Shown: positions 1 through 12,028, numbered from the stretch's first letter. The stretch: DNA of 64,000 bases from Eunapius fragilis (GCA_963681505.1 OY811980.1:6953572-7017571), one strand, 5' to 3'. Translations and numbers: made by a program. Notes: generated by a model from the sequence alone, not told the origin.

Positions 1-105
1 TAGAGGGAAGGGAAGGGGTGCTAGAGGGAAGGGGAGGGGTGCTAGAGGGAAGGGGAGGGGTGCTAGAGGGAAGGGGAGGGGTGCTAGAGGGAAGGGGAGG
101 GAGGG
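1..105. repeat. 21-bp tandem repeat (about 5 copies)
   Basis: Units of TAGAGGGAAGGGGAGGGGTGC repeat head to tail from the left edge up to the splice donor of the MutS-like exon 113-205. The strand shown is almost pure purine with G runs. It lies in an intron. The short in-frame LEGRGGV peptide it could encode is a repeat artefact. Confidence 0.9.
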
Positions 106-112
106 TGCTCAC

Positions 113-3100
113 CTTTTCTACTGCTACTGTTGCCAAGGATACGGTCACATCAAGCTGGGCCAGTGCTCTGGCAGTAGACACAATGTACTCTGCATGTGCC
201 ATCACCTAGGCAACAGGTCAGGTATGCACACCCACGTGACACAGTCATTTCCATTACCTTATCACACAGCCTCTTGAATACCATGGCCTGAACTTCCAAG
301 TAGCTTGCCTCTAGCTCTTGAAGTTCAGTGTTCAAGCGTTGCAGTTCCAGATGGCTACAGAAGGGAATGTGACCTAAGTAAGCAGAACACACACAACAGC
401 TAAATGCTCAACACAACAGTACACACTATGTAGGGATCTGTAGCACACCTGTATCTGACCTTTCCCAATGTCTGATCCAACCTGAGGAGAAGACAGCTCT
501 GTACAACAGTGTCCACAGTAAGCAGATAGGGACTAGCTAGTACATGATGAAGTCCTTGAACTGCTCCAGACGAGGGGCCTTAGCTCTTGTGACCTCAAAC
601 ACTCTGCCAAAGGCCTTGTGTGGCACAAGAGAAATGGGAACACCCACCTCTTTCCTGAATAGGTGAGTCACAACTTAACACTGCAGGCACCTCATCACTA
701 CAGGCAATCATCACTATACACCTCATCACTATAGACACCTCATCATTATGGACACCTCGTCTTTACAGGCACCTGTATCACTACACAGATCATCATCTTC
801 AGCAGTTTGAGCTGCTGCCTGATAATGGTCCCCTGCTTAACATTGATAGGGTATTAATTGTGATGAGGTGGCATTGTGATGAGGTGTCTACAGCAATGAG
901 CAGAAGTGCCTAAAGTTATAAGGTGTGCCTTGCGTGATGTGTGGTCATGCAAGCTGCATTTGAACCTTGTACATTCTGTGAGCTCAGACAAAGACTTCTC
1001 TCGCTCTCTGATCTTCTCTCTGAGGTCATCCACTTCAGCTGAATAGCCTTTGTGAACAGTTGGGAAGAGAGGGAAGGAAAGAATGGTGACATCACCACAA
1101 AACGTAAGCTTAGAGCTTTCTGTTACCACTCAGGATGTAATTCCCTCCTCCTTTAACCTGACTGATTGCATGCCCCAGTTCAGCCAGCAGATCTGGAAGG
1201 CATGGCATCTCTGAGGGTGGGAGCAATGGTCACATGACATACTTGTGACAAATCAAAACACACACCAGACAACATGGTGCACAGAGGCTCAAGACTGGTC
1301 ACGTTATTTTGAAGGTACTCCCTGATGTCACCTGTGAAGTCGAAAGAGGTTCAGTTGGCATCAATTGGTGGTGTGTGTGTGTGTGTGGGGGGGGGGGGGC
1401 TTCTGAAACCTGCTGCCTTCAGTGTATCCTTGACAACCTGAAGCTCAAAGAGTGTAGCAAAACCTGTAGCAATCTGTATGTATGTATGTATGTATGTATG
1501 TATGTATGTATGTATGTATGTATGTATGTATGTATGTATGCATGCATGCATGCATGCATGCATGCATGCATGCATGCATGTATGTATGTATGTATGTATG
1601 TATGTATGTATGTATGTATGTATGTATGTATGTATGCATGTATGCATGCATTAGAACAGAAAGGATGAAGTAGAGACAAAAAGGGTTGGGCAGTGGTTAA
1701 GTTGTGGAGGTGGGGGGGTGGGGAGTACAGATACCTTTTGGACTGTTCGTTCCAAGTCTGCACAAGACCTCAGCAAGGTGCGGACCACTTCCAAGTGGAT
1801 TGGCTCAGAAAAAACACGCCAACAGCATCAAGGCGTCTGCAAGGTACCAAGGAAACACACAGTGTGACAACACAACAGGACCACTCCTCCCACCCCCCCC
1901 CCCCCCCTCAGATTACCTGTTGATGTCCCCAATATTCAGCAGTGGTGACCTAAAACGTGACATTGGTACGTTCAAAGCAATCCCCTAGACCTGTGCAGCA
2001 CACACTCCCCCCAGACCTGCAGCAAACACTCACGATAGCCTTGACTTGAGCAGTCTCAATCCTGCTGCTGTTGAAGTCCTGTCAATGCATCCCAGCAAGG
2101 TGGCCTTCTTGGGATTGTTATGCAAGGGACTACGCAACAAAGATACACACGCTTATGTGGAATACATTTCTCTAAGCAATACAAATATGCTTCAAAGTGA
2201 TGATGTTTTTCATCTGGGTAATCCTTTATTTTATGGGGAAAATATTTTATAACCTTTCCTAACCCTAAACCTAACCTAAACCCAGATATCCTGCGTGCCT
2301 TCCTCAGGCTACCTGGGGGCTCAGGTTAGGGAAGGTAATATGAGGTGGATTCCAATTGTCCCCGTAAAGGATTACAGACGTCTGGCATGCATATCTCTTA
2401 CGTGATCATCTCTAGGGCCTTCCTTGTACCGGGATCTATGGCCATGTGGTCACCACGGGCAAAGTGGTGAGGAGCGGTGAAGTAGGGAACAACGTCTCTC
2501 TGGGTGTGCTTGACAAAATGGAGGAGGGCACATGAGGCACTGAGCTAGGGATGGGGAGGAGGAACATTTGAGGTGATCTCTGGCCAATGGGATGTCCACC
2601 TAGTGCAGCCACACACACACACACACACACACACACCTCCAGAGATGAGTACTTGCTCTGTTGTAGTCCCTGAAGCAGATGACTAGCAGGAGTGAGGCAG
2701 CAGTGAGTGAAGGCATAAGGATTGAGAGTAAGGTGAGTGAGGGGGGAGGGAGGTGAGGGAGGGAAGGAGGAGCTGAGACATCTAGTCGTATACCTGTCTT
2801 CCTTGTACCAAGGGCGTGGCACAGGGGTGAGGTGACATTCCTTTAGGAGGGTGGACTTGAGCAGACCACTGACACTGGAGGCGTGCCCATGACTCCCCTG
2901 CTTTGTGCTTATGGCCTCCACCAAGTCCTCAGGAAGCAGCACCTGTTGGTCACGTGAGGGTGAAAGGGATGAAGGGAGTGTGGAAGCCTGCTGTGGTATT
3001 TTGCTTGAGCATATAGAAACTGAAAGGTACATGTACTGTACCAGCTACACTTGAAGCATGTGAAGAGGTGTGTTATGCTACGAACCAACCAAAGCTGCTC

Positions 3101-4209
3101 TTATCCTCCCACCCTAACCCTTCACTGCAGGTACCGCCTGTCCTTTACACAAGGTTATCTACCACCTGAGGTGGCCTTATTCCTCACCTCAGATGACCCT
3201 TATCTATCACAGGTGACCTTATCCCTCACCTCCGATGACCCCTTATCTATCACAGGTGACCTTATCCCTTACCTTAGATGACCCCTTATCTATCACCTGA
3301 GGTGGCCTTACCCCTCACCTTAGATGACCCCTTACCCCTCACCTCAGATGGCCTTATTCTCTCCAAGTCTTCTTCGAAATCTTCTATTTCAGTAGTAGCA
3401 ACCTTTGCAGTGCTCCTATGCATTAGACCCCACCCACCTAGTCAAAGCACTTACCTGAAATTCAGCGGTGGAGATATCGACCCATGCCACACCAAGAGTC
3501 TTGTCAGGTCCAGGACTGACTGACATTAGGTAATTGGCGCTGTGGTCATAGGGCTCAACCAGAGTCCCCGGGGTAACAAGCTTCACAATGCTTCGCGCCA
3601 TAAGGCGGGCTTTGCTCGGAGTGGATCTGCAATAGAAGTTTGCACAGCGCATGAACAAATAAGGACGCTGGGGCCAACTAACGCTGTAGGCATCTGGTTG
3701 CAGATGGCCAATTGGAAACCAGCTTCGACGAGCGTGCGCTGCCAGTCACTCAACGACCTAACCGGGAAACCGGCCATTCGAGTTTCGTTCTTTCCGCACA
3801 CTCGCAATGCAGTCTTTGAAGCAACCGCAACTGGTGCGTAGAGCAAAGAGCGGTTACGAGAAGGGAGGGGGGGGGAGGGGCTACACACGGAACAAATGTC
3901 TTATCAGTTGCATTCAGACGTATAGAAGTTTAGATGCAAAGAACGCATCAATAACTCTCCTCTACCTGCATCGTCTCCGTAGATCTCGTAAAAATCTCCC
4001 ACTTGAAACAGCAGGACGTAGCCCGGGTATTGCTTCTTGATGTTGTCGAACTGGGTTTTGAGCGACATAAGTCTCAAGAAGAGAGATGAATGTGTCCCGC
4101 TCTTGTGGACAGAGGCTTTGGTAAGTCCCTGCACCCACATACGCCGCGGCAACAAGCCAAGTACGTGTCCACAACGCTGCATTCCTCGACCCCACGTTGC
4201 TTTGCACAT
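113..4209 (-). CDS. MutS family mismatch-recognition protein, MSH1/MutS1-like (partial, C-terminus beyond left edge)
   Basis: Exons found by splice signals and family match, in transcription order: 3966-4209, 3683-3830, 3455-3626, 3343-3402, 2794-2942, 2402-2539, 2034-2129, 1735-1836, 1410-1463, 1266-1331, 1130-1192, 973-1047, 544-654, 258-373, 113-205. Domain I shows YPGYVLLFQVGDFYEIYGDDA, AGFP, a Q-I/L-A-I-C-N-Q stretch and VTPGTLVEP. The connector has GVAWVDISTAEFQ and ERIRPSE-VLLPEDL. The core has DPGTRKALE and GCIDRTSTAAGLRLL, and the lever/clamp has YSAEVDDLREKI and KAFGRVFEVTRAKAP. The ATPase domain is outside the window. The FYEIYGDDA form is closer to bacterial MutS1 and mitochondrial MSH1 than to MSH2-6. 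An in-frame upstream start at 4209 adds about 47 basic residues without D or E, like a mitochondrial presequence; a later Met lies at 4068. Exon 1735-1836 changes frame at a run of six T, so an indel or sequence error is likely there. The stretch between 655 and 972 is unresolved. Confidence 0.85.
1477..1648. repeat. (TATG)n / (CATG)n microsatellite
   Basis: A run of TATG units switches to TGCA/CATG units at about 1540-1580 and back to TATG. On the minus strand it lies just upstream of the 1410-1463 exon of the MutS-like gene. The long MYVC or HTYI reading frames across it on both strands are repeat artefacts. Confidence 0.95.
3150..3360. repeat. about 43-bp minisatellite abutting a MutS exon donor site
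   Basis: Imperfect units built from CACCTCAGATGACC, CTTATCTATCAC and AGGTGACCTTATCC repeat about five times. The right end runs into the 3' end of exon 3343-3402, so each unit resembles the exon end plus splice donor read on the minus strand (CATCTGAG|GTGAGG). Confidence 0.8.
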
Positions 4210-4306
4210 GCGCGTTAGGTCACCACAATGACACAGTAAATAATAAACATTAATAACTACAATTACAAACCCACTATAGTATTGTAGTAGTATTTTACAT
4301 CTGCAA
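4210..4306. promoter_or_regulatory. short divergent (bidirectional) promoter region between MutS-like gene and FAF1
   Basis: Only 97 bp separate the upstream in-frame Met of the MutS-like gene (minus strand) from the FAF1 start codon (plus strand). If the MutS protein starts at the later Met the gap is 238 bp. Head-to-head pairs this close normally share one promoter. I see no TATA box that clearly belongs to either gene. The call rests on gene layout, not on a recognised element. Confidence 0.5.
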
Positions 4307-6895
4307 ATGAGTGACAGAAGCGAAGTACTGGCCAACTTTCAGGTAAGCAGCGATTACGGACGCTAGAAAACTTAACCCCCCCCCCCCCCCCTCCCCCCAC
4401 ATACACACGCTTCAAGGCTGTCACTGGTATCGAAGAGATAGAGACGTGTATTAATATACTTGATCATCACAACTGGGACCTCGAGGTAAGCCTACATGGC
4501 GTGTTTCGTGCGTCTAAAAATTACAATACGAACACAGAATGCAGTGAACGCTGTGTTCCCACAAGACCGGTCGAGTTATTCCGTTCCCCAACAAGAAACG
4601 GCCGAAGGCAACCACTCCACGGGACCTGTCGGGCAAATCTTACATCCCGGGGACGTCTTGCCACACCCGCGTACTTCCGGATATCACCAGGCGGACATGT
4701 CAGCGTACATCGACCTCACAGAGGGTGGTGATAGTGGGAAGGGTGTGGAGTCCAGGGGGACCATGGCAACCAGCACAAGAGGTGTAGCCAGCAGTATCGA
4801 TGATAGGACCAATCACATTGTGGTACTCAATCATGGAGACAAGCAGCTGGAACTTACCCTGAACTCAGCAAGCACAGTCTCTGATGTGAGCAGATTGTAA
4901 AATGTTTGAGCGGTACCATTTAGGCACATAACACCCTCACATGTGTCACCATCACACACGAGCATGTATCACCCACCAACACACCACACCATCATCATCA
5001 TATGACACAATGCTACACATCTTCTGCACACACAGCGCTGTACTGTTCTGATGTACGTTTATCACACATGCACCCCCCACACACACACAACACATGCCCA
5101 CACATTTAATCACCATGCACTTCACATGCATCCCACACCACTCACACATCCCCCCACACACACATACTACGCCCACAGATAAAGAAACAGGCAGCGTTGT
5201 GGACAGGTGTACCCGTCTCCCAGCAACAGTGGAGCAGGTGGCCACATGGGAAGAGGATTACTGATGATGTAATGAAGGCCTGGGGACGAGTATAAGGGGG
5301 GTGTGGTGACCTCTTTCTTTGTATTCCTAGCTCACGCTCGGAGAGCTGGGCTTGGGAGCACTGAAGCTGGACTTGGCAGTTTCCAAATATGGTGAGGGTG
5401 AGGGCCCGTCAGGTGGAGTGAGCTACCACCTCCTCCCTAACAAGCCACCCCAACCAGCTTCAAAGAAGAAAGCCAAACCAGAGGTGAGTGTTGTAGGGAC
5501 TGGGGAGGAGATAATGCTGCAAGCTGGTGGATTGTGACGTGTGGGGAGGAGGGGAGGGAGAGGAGTGAGGAGAGGGAGGGTAGTGAGGAGAGGGAGTGAG
5601 GAGAGGGAGAGGGAGAGGAGAGGGAGACAGAGTGAATATTGAGGAGAAGGAGGTTAGTGAGGACAGGAACTGTCAGTCTGGAACAAATGCATTGGTTCAT
5701 CACCTTTAGCCCCTGATTTTTCAGTCAATCTCTCTTTGCTGATCTAGTGTGGTTTGTGTGAGGGTTGACTGCAGTAATCTCAAGTCCTGTACATCACATG
5801 TATTGTACCATCACATGCATCCTCACCAGCCTGATCCAGATGTGGAGGTGGAGGAGATGGTGGAGGTGTCCAGTGAAGAAGAGTTCTTTGATGCTGAAGA
5901 TAACGATAATGATTTTCTATTGGCACCAGACCCACCAGCAAGTGCATCTACGGCTGCAATGAAAGCCCCCTTGAGTAAGTGGTGTGTGTATGCGTGTGTG
6001 TGTGTGTGCTGGTTCAATAATTTGTGTGTGTGTGGTGTGTTGAATGTGGTAATAATTTTGTATGTTTGTGTGTGTATGTTTGTATGTGTGGTGTATTGAA
6101 TCTAATACTATAATTTCCAACGTACGTAGGTACGTCCGCGTAACTCATTTATATACTCGGCCTAGCGCCTATTGGTTGCTAGGTATGTACGCATACCTAG
6201 CAACCAATAGGAACGACCACCTCCCACACAAAAGTACATAGCAACGCGTACTTAGCGACCATGCCTGCCACAGAACCTATATGCCTGTACAGGTAATAAT
6301 GTCATCACATGCAGAAAGAATAAAAGCAACGCTATTGTGGTTCACCCTGAAGTCTCATCGTACAGGCCGAGAACATGTAGTTACTATCTGACATAATATA
6401 ATGTATTGCGCGGGCATGTTATAGAGGTTGCGTAGTAACCGTATGTTAGAACAGGTGGTAGATTATATATGCAACATTTGGTAAAACACTAAAAAAGAGG
6501 AGCTAGGAGGTAGACCAACTGTTCATCTGGCAAATGAATAGCGAGACGAATAATCAGCCCGTGATTATTCACAGGGACACGCTAGTGTGGTAATAATTTT
6601 TGTGTGTATGTTTGTGTGTGTGTTGAATGTGGTAATAATTTGTGTGTGTATGTTTGTGTGTGTATGTGTGTGTGTTGTGGTATATATATATATATTTGAA
6701 AGGGAAGACATGAATTTAAAAAATAAGCACTACAAATAACTAGAAGTCACAGCAGGCGTTTGGTGCGACACATCTGGCCAAAATTGCCCTGGCATTCTGC
6801 CTCATGAGGGTGAGGCTGAGGCGACTGTAGATGGTTGATATAACCTCATTCAGAGGTCGACATAGTTGCATGGCTACTTTGTGTTGTGGTAATAA

Positions 6896-6965
<70 letters not shown>

Positions 6966-7785
6966 GTGGTAATAATTTGTGTGTGTTGTGGTAATAATTT
7001 GTGTGTGTTGTGGTAATAATTTGTGTGTGTGTGTGTTGTGGTATACTATTTTTCTAGAAGGAAAGAAATAAATAAATAAATAAATAAATAAATAAAATGC
7101 GACAGCAATCCTTTCCAGGTGGCTCCCATCTTAAAGTTTATTGAACTGTAGCATGATTTATTAATAATTCAAGCATGTTGTTTCTCCTCCTAAATATTTA
7201 TTTATTGTATTCCTATATTATATGTAATCATGTTTATTAAAATTATTAATAAAATAAATAAAATTTAATTGAATAAAGTCACTCCTGCATGTATGGAAGT
7301 CCTGCTCCGTCTTCTATCTCCATCCTTCTCCTCCACTTCACCCGACTCCCACGAATGCACAAATTTGTAGCACGAAGGATAGCAAACATCAGCCTTGCCC
7401 GCACATAACCCATCACTTCACTGTTTGATTTATGCCAAGTTGCAGCAATTTTTTCTGATAGGAGGTGCATGAATGCCTTTCCTTCAACACCCAGTGCCCC
7501 ATCTGCAGTGTGTGTTGTGGTAATAATTTGTGTGTGTTGTGGTAATAATTTGTGTGTGTTGTAATAATTTGTGTGTGTTGTGGTAATAATTTGTGTGTGT
7601 TGTGGTAATAATTTGTGTGTGTGTTATGGTAATAATTTGTTTGTGTGTGTGTTGTGGTAATAATTTGTGTGTGTGTTATGGTAATAATTTGTTTGTGTGT
7701 GTGTTGTGGTAATAATTTGTGTGTGTGTGTGTGTGTGTGTGTGTTATGGTAATAATTTGTTTGTGTGTGTGTTGTGGTAATAATT

Positions 7786-7816
<31 letters not shown>

Positions 7817-10800
7817 TTTATGTGTCTATATGCCTGATGGCAGTGACACTCATGAACACATGTATATACATGTCATGTCATTAATGTATTGGCTGTCTTC
7901 ATAAGAGGCACACCTGTTTCCCTCCAGTCCCTCAGGGCTGTGATGAACCCACTGAGGCTCTCATGTACTTCACCGAGGTATTCAAACAAAGGTAAAATCA
8001 GGGTCTGGGGAGGAGAGAAGGGGTGGGGAGGGGGATGGGGAAGAGGGATGGGAGGAGAGATGAGGTGAGGAGGAGAGGAGAAGGATGGGGAGGAGAGAAG
8101 GGGAGAGAGGCAGGATGGGGATTATATATTGCGGTCATCATGTTCAGACTGATGAAGTCACCATGGTAACCTTTACTTGTGCACAATTGGGCAGGTACGT
8201 CTTTGAACTATCCATGTGTGTATCACATGACCTCCATGTGACACCATCCCCCACACATATGTACCATGTGTGTATCATCGTACTACTGCACCATGTGTGT
8301 ATCACATGACCCCCATGTGACACCGTACCCCCCCCCACCCACACAGATATGGTCCCTGCCACCCTTCCTTCTATGTGGGGTCCCTCAGTGATGTGGTCAG
8401 AGAAGCTTTGGACTGCCCTGTCAGGAATGTTAGTTGACCATCATCTCGTCTCTTCTCTGTGCCCAAACTGCTTGTTCCTCCTCCTCCTCCTCCTCCTCCT
8501 CCTCCTCCTCCCCCTCCTCCTCCTCCTCCTCCTCCTCCTCCTCCTCCTCCTCCTCCTCCTCCTCCTCCTCCTCCTCCTGTAGCGTAAGCCTCTCTTCATC
8601 TACATCCACCATGATGCCAGTATTCTCTCCAACATCTTCAGCAGGTGGGTGTGGACGCGTGTGTAGGTGTGATGTGTGAGATTTATGTGTGTCTGTGTGT
8701 ATTCATATGTGTGGGTAGGCAATATATGTACGTATGTAGTCTAGGTATGTAAATGTATTTTATTATGTACGCACGTTTATTGGTATGTATGTATGCATGC
8801 ATGTATGTATGTATGTGTGTGTATGTATATACGTATGTGTGTGTATGTATGTATGCATGTATGTATGTATGTGTGTGTATGTATATACGTATGTGTGTGT
8901 ATGTATGTATGCATGTATGCATGTATGTATGTATGTATGTATGTATGTATGTATGTATGTATGTATGTATGTATGTATGTATGTATGTATGTATGTATGT
9001 ATGTATGTATGTATGTATGTATGTGGGGCACTGCCAACCAATGCCGTCTCCTCCTCCCCATACCAGTGTGCTCCTCTGCTCAGAGTCAGTGGTAGCCTAC
9101 CTCACGGCAAACTACCTTACATGGGCGTGGGATGTCACCTGCAGCAAGCACAGAGAGCAGTGAGTGGTGACCATGGTGTGAGTGTGTTAGCAGCTCCAAG
9201 CCCATTGCACCCTGTGCTCATGGGTGCATTGGTGCCTCATCCTCTCCATCACCTCCACATGTCATGTGACCAGGCCACACCCTGCACATCATCATTCACA
9301 CCTCCACACCATCACAAATGATATTGTGCGAGTTTTGTTATTGACTGGCTCATCACCATGGCAACGTCCCTTGCAGGTTGATAGGGATGGTACGTGGTAG
9401 CTTTGGCAACACAGCGGCTGCTAGTGTTGATGACGTGAAGCCAGACCACCTCCCACTGGTCCTCATCGTGTGCAAGCAGAAGGGAGGGTACAATGTTTAC
9501 AACATCCTTCACGGTACAACCTTGTGGGAGGAAGGGTGGATTTCAAGGGATGATCTAGTGGGGTGGTTAGTGGGGGTGGGGGACAGGGGTTAGGATAGGG
9601 TAGAAGGGTATCTCATATATGATTGAGAAGTTCTGGAATTAGTCAGTTTTTAATGGAGCTTTGAATTAGGTGATAATGTAAGGTGTAAGGTATGAGGACT
9701 AAGTATGTCATTTCCTATTAATAGAAATGGTCATGTGATGAAAATCATATAACTTTTTGTATAAGCTGGATACGTAACCTTTGATTAAAGCAAATTCATT
9801 CTGTGTGTAATATTTTCCCTTAACTCTGCCCATATCTGTTGCCTAGGTGACACAGACTTGGATACTTTGATGATGACATTAATTGGAGGTGTGGACAGTC
9901 ACCGTGCACAGCTAGAGATTGATGCCAGGGAGGAGGTGAGGAGGAGAAGGAAGGGAGGGGGAATGAGGGATAGGAGGAGAAGGAAGGGAGAGGGAATGAG
10001 GGATAGGAGGAGAGGGGAAGAAGAAGGGAGAGGGAATGAGGGAGAGGAGGGGAAGAAGAAGGGAGAGGGAATGAGAATGAGGGATAGGAGGAGAGGAGGA
10101 AGGGAGAGGGAATGAGGGATAGGAGGGGAAGGAAGGGAGAAGGAAGGGAGAAGGAATGAGGGAGAGGAGGAGAGAAGGGGAAGGTGAGATGAGGGGGAGA
10201 GGAGGATGAATGATTTCATGAGGGAAGAACAAGTCTATGGTGGATATCCAATGGGAGAGACTATAAGATGTTCAGATATTGACTAGAGGGAGTGCTGAAA
10301 GAGTTATGAAAAGGTGTTTATTAATAGCAAGAAAGACTGGCAAGGGAGAGGATGATTGAAGAACAAGACAGAGCGTACAAGGAGTCACTGGAGATTGACA
10401 GAAAGAAAGTATGTGATAGAGAGGAGGAAGTGGGAGGAGCTAGATGGAGGTGGTGGAGGGAGGAGGAAGTGGGAGGGGGTAGAGGGATGAAATGGAGGGA
10501 GGAGGTGGAGGAGGAGGAGGTGGGAGGATGACAATCAGAGGTGAAAAGTAATATTTGTACTTTGTAGAAGGAGCAGCAGGACCAGGAAGAGGCCATACAG
10601 AAGAGCAAAGAGGTACATGTATATATCTTCTCTCCTTCCCCATCAAAGAGCTGCCTCTTTCAACACTTCCAATGCTCCCTCCTGTTGCTAGGATACAATC
10701 CAACAGATGGGACAACAGGTACCACCGGAGCCTTCAGCAGACTCCTCTGAAAAGGTGTCTCTTCTGAAGATACGCTTTCCAGATGGTACCACCCTCAGTA

Positions 10801-11392
10801 GAAGGTTCCTGGCTGCACACTCCTTAGAGGTAAGCAGGTGTATTTTGTTATGATCATGTGACCCTTCATGTTAATAACTGCAGTGTCTGGTTAGTCTGGT
10901 GGGGTCCAAGGGCTACCTTGTCAGTGAGTACAAGCTGCTTTCTGGCTACCCCAGAAGAGATGTAAGTGCTAAAGCCCCTCCCCCTTATAAAGGGCTACAG
11001 CCCCTCCCCTCATAGTACTGCAGCCACTCCCCTAGCCCTCCCCACATATTACTGCAGCCCCTCTCCCTCACAGTACTGCAGCCCCTCCCCCTCACAGTAC
11101 TGCAGCCCCTCCCCCTCACAGTACTGCAGCCACTCCCCCTCACAGTACTGCAGCCCCTCCCCCTCATAACCCTCCACTCGTATTACTACAGCTCCTCCCC
11201 TCAAAATACTGTAGCCCCTCACAGTACTGCAGCCCCTCCCCCTCACAGTACTACAGCCCCTCCCCCCACAGTACTGCAGCCCCTCCTCCCATACTTTATA
11301 TTTATACACAGGTTTCTGGACTTAATTGCAAGATGACCCTTGAAGAGGTGGGACTTTCCCCTCAAGAAACCGTGTTTGTGGAGGAGAGATGA
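4307..11392 (+). CDS. FAF1: FAS-associated factor 1 (UBA-UAS-UBX protein)
   Basis: Seventeen exons join in phase to 1,791 nt (596 aa; human FAF1 is about 650 aa): 4307-4342, 4417-4485, 4538-4885, 5179-5268, 5331-5483, 5830-5974, 7928-7991, 8347-8428, 8583-8644, 9067-9159, 9377-9513, 9847-9935, 10328-10408, 10568-10612, 10692-10829, 10884-10961, 11312-11392. Residues 1-45 form the UBA domain (ANFQ-AVTGIEEIETCINILD-HHNWDLE). A ubiquitin-like region follows. An acidic linker (EEEFFDAEDNDND) leads to the thioredoxin-like UAS domain (FYVGSLSDVVREAL, FIYIHHDAS-ILSNIF, TANYLTWAWDV). Then comes a charged coiled coil (REEQ/EQDRAYKESLEIDRKK type) and a C-terminal UBX domain (LKIRFPDGTTLSRRF ... GLSPQETVFVEER). 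In other animals FAF1 binds ubiquitinated proteins and the AAA ATPase p97/VCP and promotes protein degradation and cell death. Splice sites are canonical, and the total divisible by three supports the model. Confidence 0.95.
6168..6211. repeat. perfect 20-bp hairpin in FAF1 intron
   Basis: CCTATTGGTTGCTAGGTATG (6168-6187) and its exact reverse complement (6192-6211) are separated by four bases. It lies in the FAF1 intron between exons 5830-5974 and 7928-7991, in a patch rich in CG and TACG unlike its flanks. It is probably the core of a small inserted element. Confidence 0.85.
6590..7830. repeat. TG/GTGTGTTGTGGTAATAATTTG repeat field with AT-rich insert, FAF1 intron
   Basis: GTGTGTTGTGGTAATAATTT units alternate with long (TG)n runs at 6600-6700, 6898-7050 and 7508-7815. 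Between them is an AT-rich block (7060-7500) with (AATA)n at about 7068-7098. No exon was found here. The block may be an old insertion, but its ends are not clear. Confidence 0.8.
8471..8579. repeat. FAF1: (CTC)n microsatellite serving as polypyrimidine tract before FAF1 exon 8583-8644
   Basis: About 36 CTC triplets run up to TGTAG|CGT, the acceptor of the UAS-domain exon. The expanded repeat therefore is the polypyrimidine tract of this intron. Poly-Leu, poly-Ser and poly-Glu reading frames here are artefacts. Confidence 0.9.
8784..9025. repeat. (TATG)n microsatellite in FAF1 intron
   Basis: Variant TATG/TGTG/CATG units are followed by a pure TATG run of about 100 bp, ending 40 bp before the acceptor of FAF1 exon 9067-9159. 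Confidence 0.95.
9936..10220. repeat. purine-only GGAGAAGGAAGGGAGAGG tandem repeat, FAF1 intron
   Basis: The plus strand is nearly all A and G, built of GGAGGAGA, AAGGGAGA and GGGAATGAG blocks. A second, shorter purine patch lies at 10430-10530. Such tracts can form triplexes. Both are intronic. Confidence 0.85.
10975..11300. repeat. CAGCCCCTCCCC...CAGTACTG minisatellite before last FAF1 exon
   Basis: About 13 units of roughly 24 bp (CAGCCCCTCCCCCTCACAGT then ACTG) fill the last FAF1 intron and end at the acceptor of exon 11312-11392. The same repeat with the same exon recurs at 16550-16790 and 61415-61540, and in relic form at 55745-55800. Confidence 0.9.
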
Positions 11393-12028
11393 GTGATTGG
11401 GAGACATGATCAAACCATTCCTCCTTGGGGGTGTGGCCAACCATTCTCCTTGGGGTGTGGTCAGTCATTCCTCCTTGGGTGTTGTCCTGCTTATCTAGAT
11501 TATGTTTTGTTTTGTGTTCACTCTCTTTACAAAGCAAGAGATAATATCCTGCCATTTATTGCTTATGAACCAGGCTTGACATTACATCATCTTGAAGCAC
11601 AGTAAATAAATGGAATAACAGGGGCATTAATGTATGGCCATAGTTGTATATTAATAACGACTGACATTATAGATAGATGTGTAGTGTTGTTTGCCTTTCA
11701 CCACCATTGGGAGTCTGATATATATATTTTTCATTATGTTTGAGGAACATTTCACTGAATAAAGAACAAAACAAGATTATAAGTTAAGAATATGGTGGAC
11801 CCCTACACCTGGTCACTCCGTAGTAACCCCTGGGCGTAGGGCGTGTACGGCAATTTCCCGTCTCTTGTTTGAATTAGTGGCACCAGCAAGTGAACAGAAA
11901 CCAGTTAGGTTAAAAAATTACGTCACGCAATTTTTGACCATGACCCCCCCCCTCGTCGCACATTATTATTTATACATCGTCACACTCCCCTATTATTGGG
12001 CAAAGAAAAAGATTATCTCTGCTAAGTT
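11393..12028. other. FAF1 3' flank and upstream region of receptor copy A
   Basis: It contains repeated CATTCCTCCTTGGGGGTGTGG motifs (11420-11490) and an AATAAA polyadenylation signal near 11605, with another at 11758. The promoter of the next receptor gene probably lies in 11800-12028; no defined element was recognised. Confidence 0.5.

Noticed and set aside
750..850. Possible MutS exon (DHYQAAAQTAEDDD)
   Set aside because: It has an acceptor and donor and fits phase, but the peptide does not align convincingly with the MutS lever; left out of the exon list.
1309..1763. Long MYVC, HTYI and HACM open frames on both strands
   Set aside because: They come from the (TATG)n/(CATG)n microsatellite, which lacks stops in several frames.
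2250..2290. Telomere-like CCTAAACCTAACCTAAACCC
   Set aside because: A few degenerate units inside a MutS intron; no array of exact telomere repeats.
8430..8612. Poly-Glu, poly-Leu and poly-Ser proteins
   Set aside because: They are translations of the CTC repeat in an intron of FAF1.
8683..9163. MYVCMYVC-type open frames in the FAF1 intron
   Set aside because: Same microsatellite effect; the FAF1 exon 9067-9159 uses its own acceptor and frame.
9899..10232. Pro/Ser/Leu-rich minus-strand open frames
   Set aside because: They are shadows of a purine-only repeat in an FAF1 intron.
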